A stretch of 64,000 bases of DNA, from positions 62,001 to 126,000 of the forward strand of contig JAKLET010000003.1 in NCBI GenBank assembly GCA_022711595.1. The letters are read 5' to 3'. The position numbers and the translations under genes are program-made. This DNA is from Deltaproteobacteria bacterium. Lineage in GTDB: Bacteria > Desulfobacterota > Syntrophorhabdia > Syntrophorhabdales > Syntrophorhabdaceae. Every line of letters starts with the position of its first letter. Position 1 is the stretch's first letter. The notes under the pieces were generated by a model. That model was not told where the DNA came from and ran no database searches. It saw nothing but the letters and a program-made list of their open reading frames with translations. Positions 1 through 8,926 of this stretch are shown here, one piece after another.

Positions 1-456
1 CTTCGCACGCGCCGAAAGGATCAAAGGGACAAGGTGTTCCGTTCCGTCCTCTCCCCCGTAATAGCGGTGATCGAAGGGGTGCGGCGCCGGTTTATGCGGA
101 AGGAGGGCGGCGATAAGATCGACGGGTCCATTCACAGGTTCAAGCAGGCTGCCTTCAAGAAATTCAACGTTGCCCGTGTTGTTGATGGTGGAATTGTACC
201 TGGCTGCTTCAAGTGATTCCTTGTCTATATCGGTCCCTGATACCCGAGAAGCACCTGCGAGGGCCATGTAGATCCCCAGAACACCCGTCCCGCAACCCGC
301 GTCAACGGCACGGGCTCCCCGTGGAACATCCATGTGGAGCATCATGAACGCCGTTGCGTGATCAGACAGCTTGGCGCGGGGCCCCCATTCGCGTATGATG
401 CCCGCCGGTGTGTCCAGGATGGCCTCCTGCCAGTCGTCAGGTTTCTTGAGCTTCAT
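1..456 (-). CDS. Class I SAM-dependent methyltransferase, N-terminal part (cut by window edge)
   Basis: The reading frame starts at ATG 456 and runs off the left edge after 152 codons. The glycine-rich SAM-binding motif I (DAGCGTGVLG) lies around residues 47-56 and is followed by an acidic TDID strand end about 20 residues later. Further on there is a YYGGEDGTEHL segment like that seen in HemK/PrmA/tRNA-modifying N-methyltransferases. The usual NPP(Y/F) catalytic loop is replaced by an ALLPHKP sequence, so the target atom cannot be inferred. It is transcribed divergently from creB with about 215 bp between. The fold is confident; the substrate is unknown. Confidence 0.75.
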   Translation of the reverse strand, partial: MKLKKPDDWQEAILDTPAGIIREWGPRAKLSDHATAFMMLHMDVPRGARAVDAGCGTGVLGIYMALAGASRVSGTDIDKESLEAARYNSTINNTGNVEFLEGSLLEPVNGPVDLIAALLPHKPAPHPFDHRYYGGEDGTEHLVPLILSARAK

Positions 457-532
457 TGTCAGTTCAGTTTAACATTCGGGCAATCCCCGCGCAACTGGTC
501 CCGGTATACAGATCACAAGAGATTCTCTGATT

Positions 533-570
533 TTCATGATCTTTTCACGGTCTTTTCAAAATTATTTCAC
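533..570 (+). promoter_or_regulatory. Array of four CreB half-sites upstream of creBC
   Basis: Four TTCA(C/T/A) pentamers begin at 533, 544, 555 and 566, i.e. exactly 11 bp apart: TTCAT, TTCAC, TTCAA, TTCAC, each separated by 6 bp. The known E. coli CreB target (cre-tag) is TTCAC-N6-TTCAC. A possible -10 (TAATCT) lies at 581-586. The array lies about 100 bp before the preferred creB start and in the same orientation, which suggests autoregulation of creBC (inference). Confidence 0.7.
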
Positions 571-673
571 TGCAGCCGTGTAATCTGAAGGCGTGTTGAC
601 AGACCACATGACAATTGGCGCGCAGGGTGATACAATGTGCATCGAAACCGCAACGGGGGGTGGAACAGATATC

Positions 674-1354
674 ATGAGAACAAGGATACTGATCGTTGAT
701 GATGAACCTGCCATAGTGGATACCATACAGTATGCCCTTGAGACGGACGGTTTTGAGACCGTGTGCCTTTTCTCCGGGGAATCGCTGATGGATGTCATTG
801 CACAGCAGCGGATCGACCTCGTTGTCCTCGATATCGGGCTTCCCGATATAAGCGGGCTCGAGCTGTGCAAGGAGATAAGAAAGACGCGTGATGTCCCCGT
901 CATTTTCCTCACGGCAAGGACCGATGAGATCGACCGTGTCGTGGGTCTTGAGATAGGGGCGGATGATTACATCACAAAGCCCTTCAGTCCAAGAGAGCTC
1001 GCGGCAAGGGTAAAAGCGGTTCTCAGGAGGACGAACAGCAACTATAATAAGACCTCCTTCACGGAGGCTTTCAGAGTGAACGAATCAAAAAAACAGATCA
1101 CCTATTACGGTGAGGCCCTTGATCTGTCCAGGTATGAATACGAGATCCTGAAAACGTTCATCCGCCGCCCGGGCCATGTTTTTTCACGTGACCACCTTAT
1201 GGACCTTGTGTGGGAACAGCCGGACACCAGCCTTGACCGGACGGTCGATGCCCACATCAAGAACATAAGGGCAAAGCTGAAGGCCGTAAAACCTGAACTG
1301 GAAGCGATCGTAACACACCGCGGCATGGGCTATTCGCTGAGGGACGACCTATGA
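674..1354 (+). CDS. creB: Response regulator CreB, OmpR/PhoB family
   Basis: Cytoplasmic DNA-binding response regulator of 226 residues. The N-terminal receiver domain has the acidic pair DD (9-10), phospho-acceptor Asp53 (VLDIGLP) and Lys102 (TKPF). The C-terminal winged helix (about 130-226) carries the OmpR-type LSRYEYEIL and HRGMGYSL segments. The frame is open upstream to a GTG at 593, but the region 593-673 does not resemble the family, and ATG 674 gives the canonical N-terminus right before the first beta strand, after a G-rich stretch (653-662). Its stop overlaps the creC start (ATGA). It is named from its partner, which closely resembles CreC, from creD nearby and from the cre-tags in front of both operons. 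CreB in enterobacteria controls envelope and acetate-related genes. Confidence 0.85.
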   Translation: MRTRILIVDDEPAIVDTIQYALETDGFETVCLFSGESLMDVIAQQRIDLVVLDIGLPDISGLELCKEIRKTRDVPVIFLTARTDEIDRVVGLEIGADDYITKPFSPRELAARVKAVLRRTNSNYNKTSFTEAFRVNESKKQITYYGEALDLSRYEYEILKTFIRRPGHVFSRDHLMDLVWEQPDTSLDRTVDAHIKNIRAKLKAVKPELEAIVTHRGMGYSLRDDL

Positions 1355-2778
1355 GGCTGGGCACCCGCGTCTTTATCGCCTACCTGGTTATTTCTGTGAT
1401 CTGCTTCTACTATCCTGTCCGGTACATCGTCAAGGAACTTCGTACTTTTTTCAGTGAAAGCGTGGAAGATTCCCTTGCCGACCAGGCAAATATCCTCGCA
1501 TCCATTGTCGGCACACAGATGGAGGCGGGCCGTTTTAAACCGGATGACCTCTATAGGGCCTTCGAAACCGTTTACAAACGGTCGTTGAAGGCGAAGATAC
1601 ATGATTTTATGAAGACCAGTGTGGACCAGAGGGTCTACATCACGGACACAAACGGCAAGGTTGTCTTCGATTCGGAAGACAGGGCAAATATCGGTGCCGA
1701 TTACTCCCGATGGAGAGATGTGGCGCAGACCCTGGGCGGCGAGTATGGCGCGCGCGCTTCCAGGAAGAACCTGAAAGACCCGACAACATCCGTTTTCTTT
1801 GTTGCCGCGCCGATAGTAGTCCACGGAAAGACGGCCGGTGTCCTGACGGTGGCAAAACCGACCACGAACATCAACGCCTTTTTCGAAAAGGAAAAGCCGA
1901 AGATCCTTGGCTTGTGGTCCATCTTTGGTGCTCTTGCCATTGTGCTCGCTTTTTTACTGTCCCTGTGGATCGCCCGGCCCATCAAACGTCTCACGGAATA
2001 CGCCAACGATGTGCGCGAAGGCAAGAGGGTTTCGCTGCCCGAGCTTCCCCGCAGCGAGCTTCGAGATATGGGGCGGGCCCTCGAGAACATGCGGGAGTCA
2101 CTGGAGGGCAAGAAGTATGTCGAGGAATATATCAACACGATGACTCATGAGATCAAAAGCCCTCTTTCCGCCATCAGGGGAGCGGCTGAATTGATGGAAG
2201 AGCAGATGCCGGACGAGCAGCGCGCACGGTTCCTTGCAAACATACGCAGTGAGACGAACCGTATCCAGGCGATCGTTGACCGTATGCTCGAACTGTCGGA
2301 ACTGGAGAACCGCAAGACCCTTCAGACGGCCGAACCGGTATCTCTCGGTGCCACCCTCAAGACTGTCATAGAGGGCAAGGAACCTCTTTTGTCCAGGAAA
2401 GGCTTGTCCCAAAGGATTGATATCGCAGAGGATGTGATAGTGAAGGGGGACGCCTTCCTCCTGTACCAGGCGGTATCTAACCTGATACAGAACGCCATAG
2501 ATTTCAGTCCTCCCGGCGGCCGCATCACACTTACTGCCTGTGTCCGGGACAGGAATGTTCTTTGCACGATCGAAGATGAGGGTCCCGGGATACCGGATTA
2601 CGCGAAGGGCAAGGTCTTTGAAAAGTTCTATTCACTCCAAAGGCCCGATACGGGTAAAAAGAGCACCGGTCTGGGACTGAACTTCGTTAAAGAAGCGGCT
2701 GCATTGCACGGCGGGGAAGTGAAACTCGAGAACCTCTCCGAAGGGGGATTGCGGGCGACATTTACCTTGCCTCTCTGA
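1351..2778 (+). CDS. creC: Sensor histidine kinase CreC
   Basis: Inner-membrane sensor kinase, 475 residues. A signal-anchor TM lies at about 7-27, a periplasmic sensing domain at about 30-185 (with DYSRWRDV...YGAR and FDSE segments that recall E. coli CreC), a second TM at about 187-207, then HAMP (about 208-255), the HisKA phospho-acceptor His266 in MTHEIKSPLSAIRG, and an ATPase domain with N-box (NLIQNAIDFSP), EDEGPGIPDYA and GLGLNFV. The CreC-specific features (IPDYA..FEKFYSL, KSTGLGL) make the assignment firm. It is translationally coupled to creB by a 4-bp overlap. E. coli CreC responds to growth and envelope/beta-lactam stress; the signal here is unknown. Confidence 0.87.
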   Translation: MRLGTRVFIAYLVISVICFYYPVRYIVKELRTFFSESVEDSLADQANILASIVGTQMEAGRFKPDDLYRAFETVYKRSLKAKIHDFMKTSVDQRVYITDTNGKVVFDSEDRANIGADYSRWRDVAQTLGGEYGARASRKNLKDPTTSVFFVAAPIVVHGKTAGVLTVAKPTTNINAFFEKEKPKILGLWSIFGALAIVLAFLLSLWIARPIKRLTEYANDVREGKRVSLPELPRSELRDMGRALENMRESLEGKKYVEEYINTMTHEIKSPLSAIRGAAELMEEQMPDEQRARFLANIRSETNRIQAIVDRMLELSELENRKTLQTAEPVSLGATLKTVIEGKEPLLSRKGLSQRIDIAEDVIVKGDAFLLYQAVSNLIQNAIDFSPPGGRITLTACVRDRNVLCTIEDEGPGIPDYAKGKVFEKFYSLQRPDTGKKSTGLGLNFVKEAAALHGGEVKLENLSEGGLRATFTLPL

Positions 2779-2855
2779 CAGGAGAGACAGTGAATGCGTC
2801 ACTAAATGTGAAGATAAGTCCCTGCCGTCGAAACGAAAGTTTTTTGATAGTTTTA

Positions 2856-5800
2856 TTAAAATACCATTCTTGCCACTGCATTGACGCTATGGGCGATGTA
2901 GCTGCTCTCGCCTAACTGGGCATCGTAACCGATCTGGAATGACAGGCCGTTGTTCATGAACATTGATACGCCTGCACCGCAGAGAAGGAAATTCCTGTCG
3001 GGGGAGGGGGTTTCTATGCTGAACGGAGAGCTCCCTTGGGCCAGCCTCGAAATGATATTGCGGCTGTCCCTCAGGAACTCACGTCCATATGACGCGCGTA
3101 TACCCGGCATAATAACGCCCTTGCCGGTTTCCCATGTGTAATAAAGCTTTCCCCCGATGTTTCCCTGGAGGGACTCGGCTTTCTGCCTGTCCACGTTGAG
3201 GCTCAGCGCGCCCGCTCCTGATTCGGTGTAGCCGTCTATATCGAGCTTGATATACTGGAGCGAGAGCGTCGGTACTATCATCCACTTGTTTATGTTCAGT
3301 TCGTAACCCGTGCCTCCATAAAGGGTGAACTGGCGCCCTGTTGGACTGGAGGATGCGCTGCGGTCAAGACCGGGGAAGACTATGCGGCGGGTGTTCTTGT
3401 AGTCCGACCAGCCGTAGCCCGCCTGGCCGTCCACGAAAAATCCCTTTGTGTACCAGGTCCCGTATACGCCCAGCGTGTAGCCGTCCATCTTCACCTTGCT
3501 GCCGAAATCGTCAATGTCCGCCCGTGAGCCGGTGTACCCTAAAAGAAGACCGGCCGCCAGATTGTTTGTGAACCGATAATCAATGCCGACGGTCATCCCC
3601 GCGCTGGTGAAGCCGTATCCCACCTGATCGGAAGTGTCTCTCTGGTCGCCGGAGATGGCGTTGCCTTTCACGAAAATACCCCATTTCTCATCTTCGACCC
3701 CGGGAAGCATACCGGTAAGGTCAGAGCCTGTGCTGGCGATCAGCAGGGGTTTGTCTTTTCCGTCACGTATGAAGCCATTGTTCCGGAAGACGGCCCCGCC
3801 GGGGTTTGTCCCCCGGACACCGCGTCTTATGTCGCTCAATCGCTCGGAGATGTTGCCCGATTGAAATATGATGCCGCTGATACCCATGCTGAAGGCCGCT
3901 TCGCTTTCCTTCGGTGCTATCTGGTCATAGGCGTGGGCGACCTGGCCGTATGTGGGTATGGCGTCGATGGCGTCAAGGACCGTGTCGAGGTCACCCGTCG
4001 CCGACGGGGCAACGGAGTTGAGCATGGTGCCCACCGACCTCTGGTTGGCATTGAGGTATGCAATGAGGACCTGGTTCATGTAGTCGCGTTCCACCACCAG
4101 GTAAACCTGGTTTGCGACATCGTATTTTGGTTTAAAGACAACGGTTGGCATGATGTTGGTGAGCAGGCTTGTGAACTGTCCTGTCACACCTGTGGCGGCG
4201 GTCAGAAATGTCCCGAAGACGGTCCCGATGGCCGGGGTTGCACCGCCCAGCCATGAGGTCTGAAGGACACCGTTCAAGGATGCGCTTCCGGTGATCGCGA
4301 GAAGGTCATTGCTTGTCGGTGAGGCAACCTCTATGAGAAGTTTGCCTGCCGCTGCCTGGGTGTAACTGCCGGCCAGGGTGAGGGTGCCGATGGAATTGCC
4401 GGGGCTTACGGTGCCGCCTGTGTTGTAGAGGCCCCTTGATGCATGAATTGTACCTGTGCCGCCCACTGTTCCCGAATAAAGCCTGAACAGGTTGCCGAAC
4501 GACCCCGCAGCCTCGGTGAGCTGACCGTTGACTATGAGCGTGCCCCCGTCGACAATAACATTTCTGCTCACCTGGAAGGTCCTGCCCGCCGGGATCAGAT
4601 ATGTGGTGGCGGAATTCATAACGGTCAGGGACAGCGCGTTGATGTCGACGCCCTGTATCATGGTACCCGGTGTGAGCATGACCATCTCACCCATGAGGAA
4701 GGTCACGTTGTAGCCAAGCCATGTGCCGGTGTTTCCCGCGTCGATGTCAGCCACATTGAGCGTCCAGGTGCCCGTGCCATTCTCTCCCCAGAAGGCATTG
4801 GTGAGGAAGGTCCAGCTTTTGTTGGTGAAAGAGGTTGTGTCCTGCTGAGCAGGGTCAAGGTGTGATGTCGAGTAGAGTATCTTGCTGGCCATCGTCGAAG
4901 GTGAGGTGATGGTTGCAGTGAGATCGCCCGCCTTGGCGTGTGTCAATGTGAGCCCCACCTCGACGCCTTCAAGGTGCTGGTTCGCCTCTGCCGCGGTGAG
5001 GTTGAATGTCTGGCTAACACCGGCGGGGTCATCATCGGGGATCGCAAGGCTGAATGCCGCGCTCTTTGTCACCGAGGTCTGTTCGGTCACGTAGGCAACG
5101 TTATGGACCTTTTGAACGAAGGCGCCGGCGTTGATGTTTCCGAAACCGTAGTTGGGATTGAACCGGTTACCCGCCCCGTTTTTGCGCCAGCCGCCGAAGC
5201 TGCTGTCGGAGGTGTCGGACGCGTCTACGACCGTGCTGGTCTTGACGAGGGCGTGCTTGGCCATTCGTATCTCCATCTCCGGGTTGGCTTCTTTCCCCAG
5301 GGCCATGATGCCCGAGACAAGCGGGGTCGACGATGATGTGCCCCCGAAACCGCTGGCGTAGCTCGTATCCGGGAAGAGATCGTCCCTGTCGCCCGAAGTG
5401 TTTGTTGCCGAATAAGCGTTGTAGCCAAGGCCGGCCCCGGTGCGGTCCGTCGTCGTGATGCCGAACCCTGTGTAGTCGCTGCGGTTCGAAGGCGCCGTGA
5501 CGAAGATGCTCGAACCGAAGTTGCTGTAGTTGGTGTACTTGCCGTCGCTCCCCAGGGCAGCTACAGTGATTACGCTGGAATTGTCATGGTCGGCATCCCT
5601 GTTCGCGTCTTCTGTTTTTGTACCGCGTTCGTTCCCTGCGGCAAACACGTGTATGACACCGTTGGCGGCGGTGCGCTTCAAGGCGAGGGTCACGGCAGCG
5701 CTCTGGCCGGCGAAAGGCACTTCGCTGCTGTAACTGTGGTTCTTCACCTGGATCTCCGAAACTCCTTCTATTGTCCCTGTGGTCGGGTTGACGCCGCTCT

Positions 5801-6398
5801 TCCAGTAATAAGCATCAAGGACGTTTTGTTCAGATGATACCGGATCACCTGCTGTCGCAGTCTCGTTCAAACGCAGACCGGCGATCTGGGCGTACGGAGC
5901 GGCGCCGGTTCCGCCTATGCCGTTGCCGCCGCGGGCGGCGGCCACACCGGCGACGGATGTACCGTGGTTGTCGCCTATTTTCTGCGGGCCCTGGGGGGAG
6001 TTTGCGATGGATGCGTTGTCGCTGAAGTTCCTGCTCAGGTCGGCCCGATAATTTGGGGCGATGTCGTAATTGCCGCCGTCGACACCGTCGTCGACGATGC
6101 CTATGACCACCCCCTTTCCTGTGTAACCGAGGCTCCAGGCCCCCAACAGCCCGGCATCGATGCCGGAATTGACCATCAGGGTAGTGGTGCCGGACTGGAC
6201 AGAGCGAAAACTTATGCTTGAAGGTGCCTGGTTAACGAGGTGCCACTGACCGGGGAAATATGGTCTCGCCGTGGCGTTGTAAAAGAAATAAGGATCGTTG
6301 GGGTAGAATGGGTCAAGGTCCTCGCGGCCGGATGCGACAAATGGGGCCAGAACGATGAGCAGGGCGGCAAGGAGGGTTTTTAAATTGAACCTGTTCAT
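2856..6398 (-). CDS. Subtilisin-like serine protease autotransporter (type Va secretion)
   Basis: A 1180-residue protein with a Sec signal peptide (about 1-24), an S8 kexin-like protease passenger, a P/homoB domain (about 430-570), beta-helical passenger with a TVSPGNSIGTLTL autotransporter-associated repeat (about 660-690), and a C-terminal 12-strand-type beta barrel (about 900-1180) ending in Phe (ARMVF), the outer-membrane signature. The catalytic triad is visible: Asp103 (IVDDG), His145 (NHGTSVAG), Ser355 (GTSSSTP), with oxyanion Asn256 (AAGN). The start has GGAG 8 bp upstream. It should be exported, inserted in the outer membrane and display or release the protease. It is convergent with creC, and its own promoter overlaps a palindrome. 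The biological target is unknown. Confidence 0.92.
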   Translation of the reverse strand: MNRFNLKTLLAALLIVLAPFVASGREDLDPFYPNDPYFFYNATARPYFPGQWHLVNQAPSSISFRSVQSGTTTLMVNSGIDAGLLGAWSLGYTGKGVVIGIVDDGVDGGNYDIAPNYRADLSRNFSDNASIANSPQGPQKIGDNHGTSVAGVAAARGGNGIGGTGAAPYAQIAGLRLNETATAGDPVSSEQNVLDAYYWKSGVNPTTGTIEGVSEIQVKNHSYSSEVPFAGQSAAVTLALKRTAANGVIHVFAAGNERGTKTEDANRDADHDNSSVITVAALGSDGKYTNYSNFGSSIFVTAPSNRSDYTGFGITTTDRTGAGLGYNAYSATNTSGDRDDLFPDTSYASGFGGTSSSTPLVSGIMALGKEANPEMEIRMAKHALVKTSTVVDASDTSDSSFGGWRKNGAGNRFNPNYGFGNINAGAFVQKVHNVAYVTEQTSVTKSAAFSLAIPDDDPAGVSQTFNLTAAEANQHLEGVEVGLTLTHAKAGDLTATITSPSTMASKILYSTSHLDPAQQDTTSFTNKSWTFLTNAFWGENGTGTWTLNVADIDAGNTGTWLGYNVTFLMGEMVMLTPGTMIQGVDINALSLTVMNSATTYLIPAGRTFQVSRNVIVDGGTLIVNGQLTEAAGSFGNLFRLYSGTVGGTGTIHASRGLYNTGGTVSPGNSIGTLTLAGSYTQAAAGKLLIEVASPTSNDLLAITGSASLNGVLQTSWLGGATPAIGTVFGTFLTAATGVTGQFTSLLTNIMPTVVFKPKYDVANQVYLVVERDYMNQVLIAYLNANQRSVGTMLNSVAPSATGDLDTVLDAIDAIPTYGQVAHAYDQIAPKESEAAFSMGISGIIFQSGNISERLSDIRRGVRGTNPGGAVFRNNGFIRDGKDKPLLIASTGSDLTGMLPGVEDEKWGIFVKGNAISGDQRDTSDQVGYGFTSAGMTVGIDYRFTNNLAAGLLLGYTGSRADIDDFGSKVKMDGYTLGVYGTWYTKGFFVDGQAGYGWSDYKNTRRIVFPGLDRSASSSPTGRQFTLYGGTGYELNINKWMIVPTLSLQYIKLDIDGYTESGAGALSLNVDRQKAESLQGNIGGKLYYTWETGKGVIMPGIRASYGREFLRDSRNIISRLAQGSSPFSIETPSPDRNFLLCGAGVSMFMNNGLSFQIGYDAQLGESSYIAHSVNAVARMVF

Positions 6399-6460
6399 TT
6401 CATGATCTCCGGCGTGCCGCTTTCATAGATTGACGTGAAATGCATGTTATTAACAGAACT

Positions 6461-6512
6461 GAAGGAAGAACTGCAGAAAGTGCTGCAAGACAATCGCTAC
6501 AGTTCTTTCTTC
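6461..6512. repeat. Inverted repeat in the autotransporter 5' leader
   Basis: Arms 6461-6473 (GAAGGAAGAACTG) and 6500-6512 (CAGTTCTTTCTTC) pair at 12 of 13 positions around a 26-nt loop. It lies between the predicted promoter and the protease start, so it would form a hairpin in the mRNA leader. Function is unknown. Confidence 0.6.
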
Positions 6513-6535
6513 GTGATGCAAACCAGATGATGTGC

Positions 6536-6570
6536 TATTACAATGTAATAAATACCGGGACATAAATCAA
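6536..6570 (-). promoter_or_regulatory. Autotransporter promoter overlapped by a perfect palindrome
   Basis: Read on the minus strand: -35 TTGATT (6565-6570), 17-bp spacer, -10 TACATT (6542-6547). The palindrome TATTACA-A-TGTAATA (6536-6550) covers the -10 box, the place expected for a repressor operator. The nrfA stop is only 20 bp upstream. Confidence 0.55.
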
Positions 6571-6589
6571 GAAAAGAGATGGGGTGGTT

Positions 6590-7870
6590 TTAGGGTTTAG
6601 GTGGACCCGCGGGCTTGTTGGCAGATTCCCTGGCCTTGTGGGCAAGGTCGATGGATTGGCCGAGAATATTAAGCGTCTGCGAGGGATTATGGAACCCCAT
6701 GCTGTTCTCGGCGGCAACGAAGTCCCAGTACCACTGCGCCTTCCTGAGATTTTCCTTTGCCTTTTCAAGTTCATCCTTGTTTGCTCCGGGGGCGGCCAGT
6801 GCCTTCCCGATGGCCTCGTGGGCCCTTGCGATGAGTGTTCCCGCCATATGCTGGAGTCCCCAGACATTTTTCTGGGTTGTCTTGACGCGGTCAAGAAGCC
6901 ATTTTTCCTCTTCGGGATGACACCGCCTGCAGGAGGCGTCTATGTGTTTCATGGGACTTGTGACCCAGTGAGAAGTGTATTTTTTACCCTTCTCACGCAT
7001 GTATGGCATATGGCAATCGGCGCAGGAGATGCCGGCCTTCGCGTGCGTGCTTCCGGCCCATGTCTCAAATTCAGGGTGCTGCGCCTTGAGCATCATTGCC
7101 TGCGAGTCGGGATGGAGCCAGTCGCCCTCAAAGCCTTTTGGTTTTTCCGTGTAGTAGGTGTAGACCTGCTCGGGATGGAACCCCTTGTCCCAGGGCAGGA
7201 TGACCTTTGTTGTTTCAGGTTCAAAATAGTACTCCGTGTGGCACTGGCCGCAGACGTAACTTCGCATCTCCTCCCTGGTTGCTTTCGTAACATCCACGCC
7301 CTTTCGCTGCATGGCCTCGATAAATGCGGGATTTACTACGCGCAGCTCCATGTTTGACGGGTTGTGGCAATTAGCGCATGTGATGGAGTGTTTCATTTTG
7401 GCGAAAAGCTGTCCAAGAGGCGTTTTCGCATAGGACCATCCCATGCTTTTATATATGTCGATGAGATGGGCTGATTTGCACGTCATGCAGGCACCGGGGC
7501 TCTGCAGGGTGATCCGTTTTGTTTCCTTGAGATCCGTAAGGGCGTAAGGGTGTCCCCTGTCCTCCATGTAGTCCTTGCTGAAGGCCATTCCCTTGAAGTT
7601 CGTCAGTATTTCCGGCTGTCTGAGGGAGTGCTGGAACTTGACGGAGCCCCCGAAATCGGTGGCAGACGCGGACATTTGGAGGTTCTTCTGAAAGCTCCCG
7701 TATTGGAGGGGGTAATAGCGGCCCCACACGGCAGGGTCGTATTCACCCTCGGGGATGGCTGATATCCGTGTTTTGTCCGAGGGTTTTAGAAAAAAAGATC
7801 GCACTGTGGCTATGAGTGCAAAGACGCATACGATGGCGATCACGGCAATCAATACGGTTCTTTTATTCAA
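6590..7870 (-). CDS. nrfA: Cytochrome c nitrite reductase, pentahaem catalytic subunit
   Basis: Periplasmic enzyme reducing nitrite to ammonium with six electrons. The 426 residues begin with a membrane signal/anchor segment (about 5-24). Five haem sites are visible: the hallmark CxxCK active-site haem CMTCK at 128-132, then CANCH 165-169, CGQCH 207-211, CADCH 283-287 and CRRCH 314-318. Active-site features of the family are present: Arg105 in DRGHPYA, Tyr in CGQCHTEYYF, and His276 in STHAKAGISC. It overlaps the 3' end of nrfH by 8 bp and is the second gene of an nrfHA operon, the arrangement usual in Desulfobacterota and Epsilonproteobacteria. It serves nitrite respiration or detoxification. 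Confidence 0.95.
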   Translation of the reverse strand: MNKRTVLIAVIAIVCVFALIATVRSFFLKPSDKTRISAIPEGEYDPAVWGRYYPLQYGSFQKNLQMSASATDFGGSVKFQHSLRQPEILTNFKGMAFSKDYMEDRGHPYALTDLKETKRITLQSPGACMTCKSAHLIDIYKSMGWSYAKTPLGQLFAKMKHSITCANCHNPSNMELRVVNPAFIEAMQRKGVDVTKATREEMRSYVCGQCHTEYYFEPETTKVILPWDKGFHPEQVYTYYTEKPKGFEGDWLHPDSQAMMLKAQHPEFETWAGSTHAKAGISCADCHMPYMREKGKKYTSHWVTSPMKHIDASCRRCHPEEEKWLLDRVKTTQKNVWGLQHMAGTLIARAHEAIGKALAAPGANKDELEKAKENLRKAQWYWDFVAAENSMGFHNPSQTLNILGQSIDLAHKARESANKPAGPPKP

Positions 7871-8369
7871 TGCTGAGCCCTCCCTGCCCTGCGGGACGTC
7901 CGTGGACGAGAAATTTATGGCATTTCATACAATCCCCGCCGTCTTTTGCCATCGGCGTGTCCTCGACGGTCGAGAAATGACACCGGAAACAGTTCACATT
8001 TGCTATGCTGCGGGCCTGTTTCGTAAGCCTGATCGTGTACGGGTATGAACGGGTCGTTTCGCCCGCGATGTCACGGATGCCGGCGTAGGTCTTATAAACG
8101 AAGGTGTGTGCGATATTGCCGTGCGGAAGATGGCACTCTATGCAGGCAAACTGCTTGTGCCTCGATACCCGCCAGGAAAAAAAATTGTTCTCCATGCTGT
8201 GACAGGAGCCGCAAAAAAGCGAGATGCCGCCGAAATGGTAACCAGAGAAAACAAGGACCGTGATGACAAAGCCGCAGGCCGCTCCAATACCGATGAGCCT
8301 CCAGACATGTTTTTTTATCACCACGTCGAAATCAGTTCTTCCTTCGTCCTCTTTCGGGGCCATCTTCAT
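7863..8369 (-). CDS. nrfH: NrfH tetrahaem quinol dehydrogenase subunit
   Basis: Membrane-anchored c-type cytochrome of the NapC/NirT family that passes quinol electrons to NrfA. It has 168 residues with one TM helix (about 24-44) and four CxxCH haem sites at 53-57, 76-80, 127-131 and 147-151. The first, CGSCHSM, has the Met two residues after the His that ligates haem 1 in NrfH. Start ATG 8369 is preceded by AGGAAAGA; an in-frame ATG two codons on is an alternative. Its end overlaps nrfA by 8 bp, indicating coupled expression. Confidence 0.93.
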   Translation of the reverse strand: MKMAPKEDEGRTDFDVVIKKHVWRLIGIGAACGFVITVLVFSGYHFGGISLFCGSCHSMENNFFSWRVSRHKQFACIECHLPHGNIAHTFVYKTYAGIRDIAGETTRSYPYTIRLTKQARSIANVNCFRCHFSTVEDTPMAKDGGDCMKCHKFLVHGRPAGQGGLSIE

Positions 8370-8397
8370 TTCTTTCCTGGAATGGGGTCTTTAAGAG

Positions 8398-8426
8398 AGT
8401 TTAGTACGGCAGGGGGCTGACGTCAA
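8398..8426 (-). promoter_or_regulatory. Predicted sigma70 promoter of nrfHA
   Basis: On the minus strand TTGACG (8421-8426), 17-bp spacer, TAAACT (8398-8403). The start site would lie near 8391, about 22 nt before the nrfH start codon. Confidence 0.6.
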
Positions 8427-8478
8427 CGAAAAATCAGGACGTGCTCAGGGCGTACATGATCCTGTCCGGCGCCGTGTA

Positions 8479-8838
8479 TCATTTTAGTACAGGCAGGGCG
8501 CCGGCGGCTGGAACCATATTTATGATGACGCGCATGCCTTTGCCAGGCGGCATGTTAACGCTCACGGGCTGGAGGGCCGCTTCATTCTTTTCATTTACCC
8601 CTTTTACGCGGTACCTTCCGATGAGCATCTCCATGACGCCGGCCATGTAAGATATTTCAACGGTGTCGCCGGGCTTGAGCTTCAGGGGTTCACCGGCGCG
8701 GACCGTCAGGTCCCCGGAGGCGGCGATGCCGGATATCTCGCCCGTGGCAGCGTGCAGCGGGCATGCATAAAAGATCATGGCCGACAAAAGCACAAGGTAA
8801 AATGGCAATAACTTTTTGAATGATGCCGTTCCCTTCAT
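8479..8838 (-). CDS. Small exported protein of unknown function
   Basis: I do not recognise the family. From ATG 8838 (preceded by AGAGAGGTGCAAC) the protein is 119 residues: a signal peptide (KKLLPFYLVLLSAMIFYACPLHAA) and a roughly 90-residue mature part rich in beta-forming residues (LTVRAGEPLKLKPGDTVEIS), with no cysteines after cleavage. The frame is open further upstream to ATG 8916, but that extension is strongly basic and would bury the signal peptide. It sits between nrfH and creD on the same strand, separated by 88 bp from creD, and could be the last gene of the creD transcript. Confidence 0.6.
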   Translation of the reverse strand: MKGTASFKKLLPFYLVLLSAMIFYACPLHAATGEISGIAASGDLTVRAGEPLKLKPGDTVEISYMAGVMEMLIGRYRVKGVNEKNEAALQPVSVNMPPGKGMRVIINMVPAAGALPVLK

Positions 8839-8926
8839 GTTGCACCTCTCTGGCTTGCGGCAGCCGTCCCTGCCGGTGCGTTGCCGCTGCCGCGGGGACG
8901 GCCATATCTTCTTCATATCACCGCAG

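Noticed and set aside
593-673. Upstream extension of creB to GTG 593
   Set aside because: The added 27 residues do not resemble OmpR-type regulators; ATG 674 gives the family N-terminus.
2779-2855. Possible extra cre-tag (GTGAA pairs) after creC
   Set aside because: The two GTGAA pentamers are 13 bp apart rather than 6, and no promoter is nearby.
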